64,000 nt of DNA from Candidatus Manganitrophaceae bacterium (GTDB lineage: Bacteria; Nitrospirota; Nitrospiria; SBBL01; JAADHI01), in assembly GCA_012960925.1 (NCBI GenBank), contig DUAG01000048.1, positions 1 through 64,000 on the forward strand, given 5' to 3'. Within the stretch, counting starts at the first letter, position 1; each line of letters begins with the position of its first letter. The notes beneath the pieces were generated by a model. That model had not been told where the DNA came from and ran no database searches. It saw nothing but the letters and a program-made list of their open reading frames with translations. A program made the position numbers and the translations under genes. Positions 61,080-64,000 of this stretch are shown in pieces.

Positions 61080-61787
61080 ATGAAGAAATTTTTAACCGCT
61101 CCCGGCTTTCTATCCCCTTACGGGACATTCGGAGCAGATTTTTCGTCAATCATGGCCTGGGGGTTTACGCTCCTGTTCGTTTACGGCTGGTACCTCGGAA
61201 GAAAACACCAGGGGCAGCGCCATCATCTCGTGACCCTCTGGGGCATGGTGGCCATGCTTGCATATTTTACAACCTACTACCTCGCACGTGGCCTGGGGGC
61301 GCTCTCAATTGAAGGGAGGGAGGGGTTTGGAGGGCCGGACTGGATTTACGACTATATTTTTTCCCCGATATTGACAATACACATTCTGGTCATCTCCCTG
61401 GGACTGGTTCTGGCGATTTATATGATCGTTCTCGGGTTTCGTTCCTCCGCGATGAAGAAGAGCATTCGTTACCTGAAAAGTGAGCCCCTGGTGATGGAGA
61501 AAAAGTCGTTCAACACTGTGCTGATCGGTTCGGGTGTCACCTTTGGTCTGCTCGCGGTGATCCGGTCCGGCCCACTGGCCCGCTACATTGTTTATCTCGC
61601 CGGGTTTCTCCTTGTCGTCATGGTCCTCTTTGCTGAAAGGTGGTTTGAGCGGGCCATTCCCGATGGGGCGAAACGCCATCGCAAACTTGGGACCTTCACC
61701 ATGGTTCTCTATGTCATCGCCCTTCTAACCAGTACGGTGACCTACGTGATGCTTTATTATATTTATCCGGTGAAAGATGTTTCGTAG
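61080..61787 (+). CDS. DUF420 (YozB-like) membrane protein
   Basis: A 235-residue protein with six hydrophobic helices and conserved His residues in HHLVTLWGMVAMLAYFTTYY and LTIHILVISLGLVLAIYMIV. It matches the DUF420 family, whose members often neighbour cytochrome oxidase/SCO genes and may handle haem or copper. No oxidase gene lies here. It has a good AAGGAG ribosome site. Confidence 0.8.
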   Translation: MKKFLTAPGFLSPYGTFGADFSSIMAWGFTLLFVYGWYLGRKHQGQRHHLVTLWGMVAMLAYFTTYYLARGLGALSIEGREGFGGPDWIYDYIFSPILTIHILVISLGLVLAIYMIVLGFRSSAMKKSIRYLKSEPLVMEKKSFNTVLIGSGVTFGLLAVIRSGPLARYIVYLAGFLLVVMVLFAERWFERAIPDGAKRHRKLGTFTMVLYVIALLTSTVTYVMLYYIYPVKDVS

Positions 61788-61867
61788 GGTTGATTCATCA
61801 AACCGCCGATTCGACTAACATATGCGGTTTGACTGGATTCTTCACAATCCTGTGGTGTCGGATAAGC

Positions 61868-61897
61868 TTGACAGGCTCAACTAATTTATGATATCAA
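61868..61897 (+). promoter_or_regulatory. Weak candidate promoter of rplU-rpmA
   Basis: TTGACA (61868-61873) followed at 18 bp by TATCAA (61892-61897), 37 bases before rplU. The -10 is poor. An AAACCGC...GCGGTTT inverted repeat (61800-61830) lies upstream. Confidence 0.3.
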
Positions 61898-61933
61898 ACC
61901 TAGTTCTACATAGAGTTAAGAGGGGAATTTGAA

Positions 61934-62248
61934 ATGCACGCGGTTATGGAAACAGGCGGGAAGCAGTACAGGGTCGCTCCCGGAGATGTTGTCAATGTTG
62001 AAAAGTGCGATGCGAAAGTAGGGGATAAGGTTGAGTTTCAGTCGATACTCCTTTTTCAGGATGATCAAGGTTTGATCCTCGATTCGGAAGGACTGAAGAA
62101 TGCGAAGGTCGTTGGAGAAGTGCTTCGTCAGGATCGGGAAAAGAAAGTTCTGGTCTTTAAAAAGAAAAGACGGAAAAACTATCGAAGGACGCAAGGGCAT
62201 CGTCAATCGTATACTCGGCTTAAGATCCTGGACATTGTCAACAAATAA
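61934..62248 (+). CDS. rplU: 50S ribosomal protein bL21
   Basis: A 104-residue protein: HAVMETGGKQYRVAPGDVVN, then KKRRKNYRRTQGHRQSYTRL, the standard bL21 marks. It binds 23S rRNA with bL20. First gene of the rplU-rpmA pair. Confidence 0.97.
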   Translation: MHAVMETGGKQYRVAPGDVVNVEKCDAKVGDKVEFQSILLFQDDQGLILDSEGLKNAKVVGEVLRQDREKKVLVFKKKRRKNYRRTQGHRQSYTRLKILDIVNK

Positions 62249-62268
62249 GTAGCAAGTAAGGAGTCTTC

Positions 62269-62526
62269 ATGGCGCATAAAAAAGCAGGTGGTTCTTCAAG
62301 GAATGGCCGGGACAGCCGTGCGCAGCGGCTGGGCGTGAAGCGCTTTGGCGGGGAAAAGGTCTTGGCTGGGAATATCCTTGTCAGACAGCGAGGGACCAAA
62401 ATTCACCCTGGATTAAACGTCGGGATCGGCAAGGACGATACCCTGTTTGCAAAAGCCCACGGTTTCGTTCGCTTCGAACGGATTGGAAGAGATAAAAAAC
62501 GGGTCAGTATTTGCCCCACCGCGTAA
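62269..62526 (+). CDS. rpmA: 50S ribosomal protein bL27
   Basis: An 85-residue protein with the invariant start [20 protein letters not shown] and [20 protein letters not shown]. Its N-terminus reaches the peptidyl-transferase centre. No extra N-terminal cleavage motif (as in Firmicutes) is present. Confidence 0.97.
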   Translation: MAHKKAGGSSRNGRDSRAQRLGVKRFGGEKVLAGNILVRQRGTKIHPGLNVGIGKDDTLFAKAHGFVRFERIGRDKKRVSICPTA

Positions 62527-62674
62527 TACCTTTTTCCCCAACCAAGAATCATGTCGTTTTCTTAATGAACCTATTTGGCCGGATTCTTCTTCAGGGCAAG
62601 GTGTGAGGCTGTCGCTTGCCCTGAACCTTGCGTCCATCCCTGAAATCCTGAGCCCCACAGCCCCGTCGACTTAG

Positions 62675-62850
62675 GGAAGCTCTGAATAAGTCATGAATTG
62701 TTTTTTCAGGGCACTTATGCCCCGCTTCTGCGTTGTAAATCTTCCAAATTGCGGGTTATGGCTTCGCGAGAGCCATTCTCTGCGATTTGCGCCTTGAATC
62801 GAAACATAAGATCTCCTGAAATACTCAACCCAGACTCAATCAGAGGGTCC
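62675..62850 (+). repeat. Family-A inverted-repeat element, copy A7 (short form)
   Basis: A 176-bp short copy (GGAAGCTCTGAATAAGTC ... GACTCAATCAGAGGGTCC) inside the 381-base gap between rpmA and obgE, which are normally contiguous. The remaining 150 bases after rpmA hold no visible gene. Confidence 0.85.
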
Positions 62851-62907
62851 TTAGAGAAAGTGACCGATGAAGTGTCGTTACAACCCTCCTTGTGTTAAGA
62901 TGCCGAC

Positions 62908-63990
62908 ATGTTCATTGATCAGGTTAAAATCCATGTGAAATCCGGAGATGGCGGGGATGGCTGTGTCAGCTTCAGGCGGGAAAAGTTTGTTCCCCACGGA
63001 GGGCCGGACGGAGGCGATGGGGGCAGGGGAGGCGATATTGTTCTCGAAGTCTCTCCTCACATGGCGACATTGATCGACCTCCGCTACCAGCAGCGCTATG
63101 TGGTCAAGCGCGGAGACCATGGCGGTGGTAAAAAATCTTTTGGAAAACACAGCCCGGATCTCCTGATCCCCGTCCCGAAGGGGACGGTCATTCGTGATGC
63201 CGAAACGGCGGAACTTGTGGCCGACTTAACCCATCCCGGACAGCGGGTCGTTGTAGTCAGGGGCGGGCGCGGCGGACGGGGGAACACCCATTTTAAATCA
63301 GCGACGCGCCAGGCCCCTCAAATGGCCGAACCGGGGCAAAAGGGAGAGGAGCGCTGGCTTCAGCTGGAATTAAAGCTTCTGGCCGATGTGGGTCTCGTCG
63401 GACTCCCGAATGCCGGAAAATCCACGCTTATCTCAACCCTTTCTTCGGCCCATCCCAAGATTGCAGACTACCCCTTTACCACCCTGGAGCCGAACCTGGG
63501 GGTTGTGACCGTTGAACGATCACGTGGGAGAAACACCCAGTTTACGGTGGCGGATATCCCCGGCCTGATCTCAGGGGCACATGAAGGGAAAGGGCTGGGG
63601 ATCAAGTTCCTGAAGCATATTGAGCGGACCTCACTCCTGCTCCATCTCGTCGATGTTTCCGAACCTGCAACGGGGGATCCGGTCGATGATCTTGAAGTTG
63701 TCCGGGAAGAGCTGGGGCTTTACCATCATGGTTTGTCTGGAAAGCCCTTCATTGTGGCTGCAACAAAGATCGATATCGCGGGAGAAGGCCTCAGGACTGA
63801 GGCGCTTCGCCGCGAGTGTGAAAAGGAAAAAATACCGTTCTTCGCGGTATCGTCTGCTACTGGAAAAGGAATGGATCACCTGATCGCATCCCTTGTGAAA
63901 AAAGTTGAAGAGCTTCGAAAAAAAATTCAAGATTCAGATTCCTCCACGGTTTCAAGCGGGAATTTTCCCGGAAATCAGGATGCGACCTGA
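62908..63990 (+). CDS. obgE: GTPase Obg/CgtA
   Basis: A 360-residue GTPase. The Gly-rich Obg fold (VKSGDGGDGCVSFRREKFVP, GGPDGGDGGRGGDIVLEV) is followed by the G domain (P-loop GLPNAGKST, FTTLEPNLG switch region, DIPGLISGAHEGKGLG, ATKIDIAG). It acts in 50S assembly and stress response. Third gene of the conserved rplU-rpmA-obg set, here separated by a family-A element. Normal length. Confidence 0.96.
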   Translation: MFIDQVKIHVKSGDGGDGCVSFRREKFVPHGGPDGGDGGRGGDIVLEVSPHMATLIDLRYQQRYVVKRGDHGGGKKSFGKHSPDLLIPVPKGTVIRDAETAELVADLTHPGQRVVVVRGGRGGRGNTHFKSATRQAPQMAEPGQKGEERWLQLELKLLADVGLVGLPNAGKSTLISTLSSAHPKIADYPFTTLEPNLGVVTVERSRGRNTQFTVADIPGLISGAHEGKGLGIKFLKHIERTSLLLHLVDVSEPATGDPVDDLEVVREELGLYHHGLSGKPFIVAATKIDIAGEGLRTEALRRECEKEKIPFFAVSSATGKGMDHLIASLVKKVEELRKKIQDSDSSTVSSGNFPGNQDAT

Positions 63991-64000
63991 ACTCCATCCT

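Noticed and set aside
61800-61830. AAACCGC/GCGGTTT as a terminator
   Set aside because: Loop too long and no T-run; not called.

Overview
The window is a stretch of a Gram-negative bacterial chromosome. It has lipid A (lpxC), LPS export (lptE), Tat, MurJ and outer-membrane lipoprotein genes. Gene content and order (coaBC-rpoZ-gmk-yicC, thrS-infC-rpmI-rplT, leuS-lptE-holA, rplU-rpmA...obgE) fit a Nitrospirota-like or deltaproteobacterial lineage, but the sequence alone does not fix the taxon. Apart from bases 1-5230, almost everything is housekeeping or ordinary cell-envelope coding sequence.

Bases 1-5230 are a chromosomal integron. A full-length integron integrase (intI, 4223-5230, + strand) faces away from a leftward array of minus-strand cassettes that begins at a probable attI/Pc region (4041-4132). 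At least two attC sites are recognisable (1249-1335 and 2780-2840). The cassette genes are nearly all nuclease or nucleotide-processing genes: a small HNH nuclease, a GIY-YIG/DUF4357 nuclease, a HIT hydrolase coupled to a second HNH nuclease, and a broken MvaI/BcnI-type restriction-modification pair running off the left edge. The array looks like a defence-gene store. The integrase gene ends 13 nt before rnr, which is co-directional.

Bases 5244-31790 carry rnr, a JAMM peptidase, a membrane-anchored beta-propeller protein, tatA-tatC, a DUF465 protein, tsaB-rimI (t6A modification and ribosomal acetylation), a lipoprotein, coaBC-rpoZ-gmk-yicC, a tandem SagB-type oxidoreductase with a Cys-rich YggX-like protein, nth and radA (convergent), an aldehyde dehydrogenase with a propeller lipoprotein, a CPA2 antiporter, tRNA-Val(GAC), and thrS-infC-rpmI-rplT with a strong terminator. 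infC starts at the rare codon ATC.

Bases 31844-51977 carry a CPA1 antiporter, a three-domain LplT-PlsC-Aas fusion for phospholipid repair, an EEP phosphatase, a pentapeptide-repeat protein, a cupredoxin-like secreted protein, phoB-phoR-arsC (phosphate signalling with arsenate reductase), a Rieske protein, an mrcB-SDR-zinc dehydrogenase operon with overlapping stops and starts, leuS-lptE-holA and rpsT. Bases 51950-63990 carry murJ, a coiled-coil HARE-HTH protein with a (KPKAKA)n histone-like basic protein, lpxC, pfkA, a TPR lipoprotein, small hypotheticals, a DksA-type protein, an O-methyltransferase, a DUF420 membrane protein, and rplU-rpmA-obgE.

Two families of dispersed intergenic elements run through the window. 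Family A has seven copies of about 158-290 bp, with 18-bp terminal inverted repeats (GGAACCTCTGAATAAGTC type), a long imperfect fold-back and long/short internal versions. All seven lie in the same orientation and none lies in a gene. Family B has three near-complete copies of about 145 bp with TGTAACGA-type ends, in both orientations, plus a fragment. Neither family encodes a protein, so both look like MITE- or REP-type non-autonomous elements.
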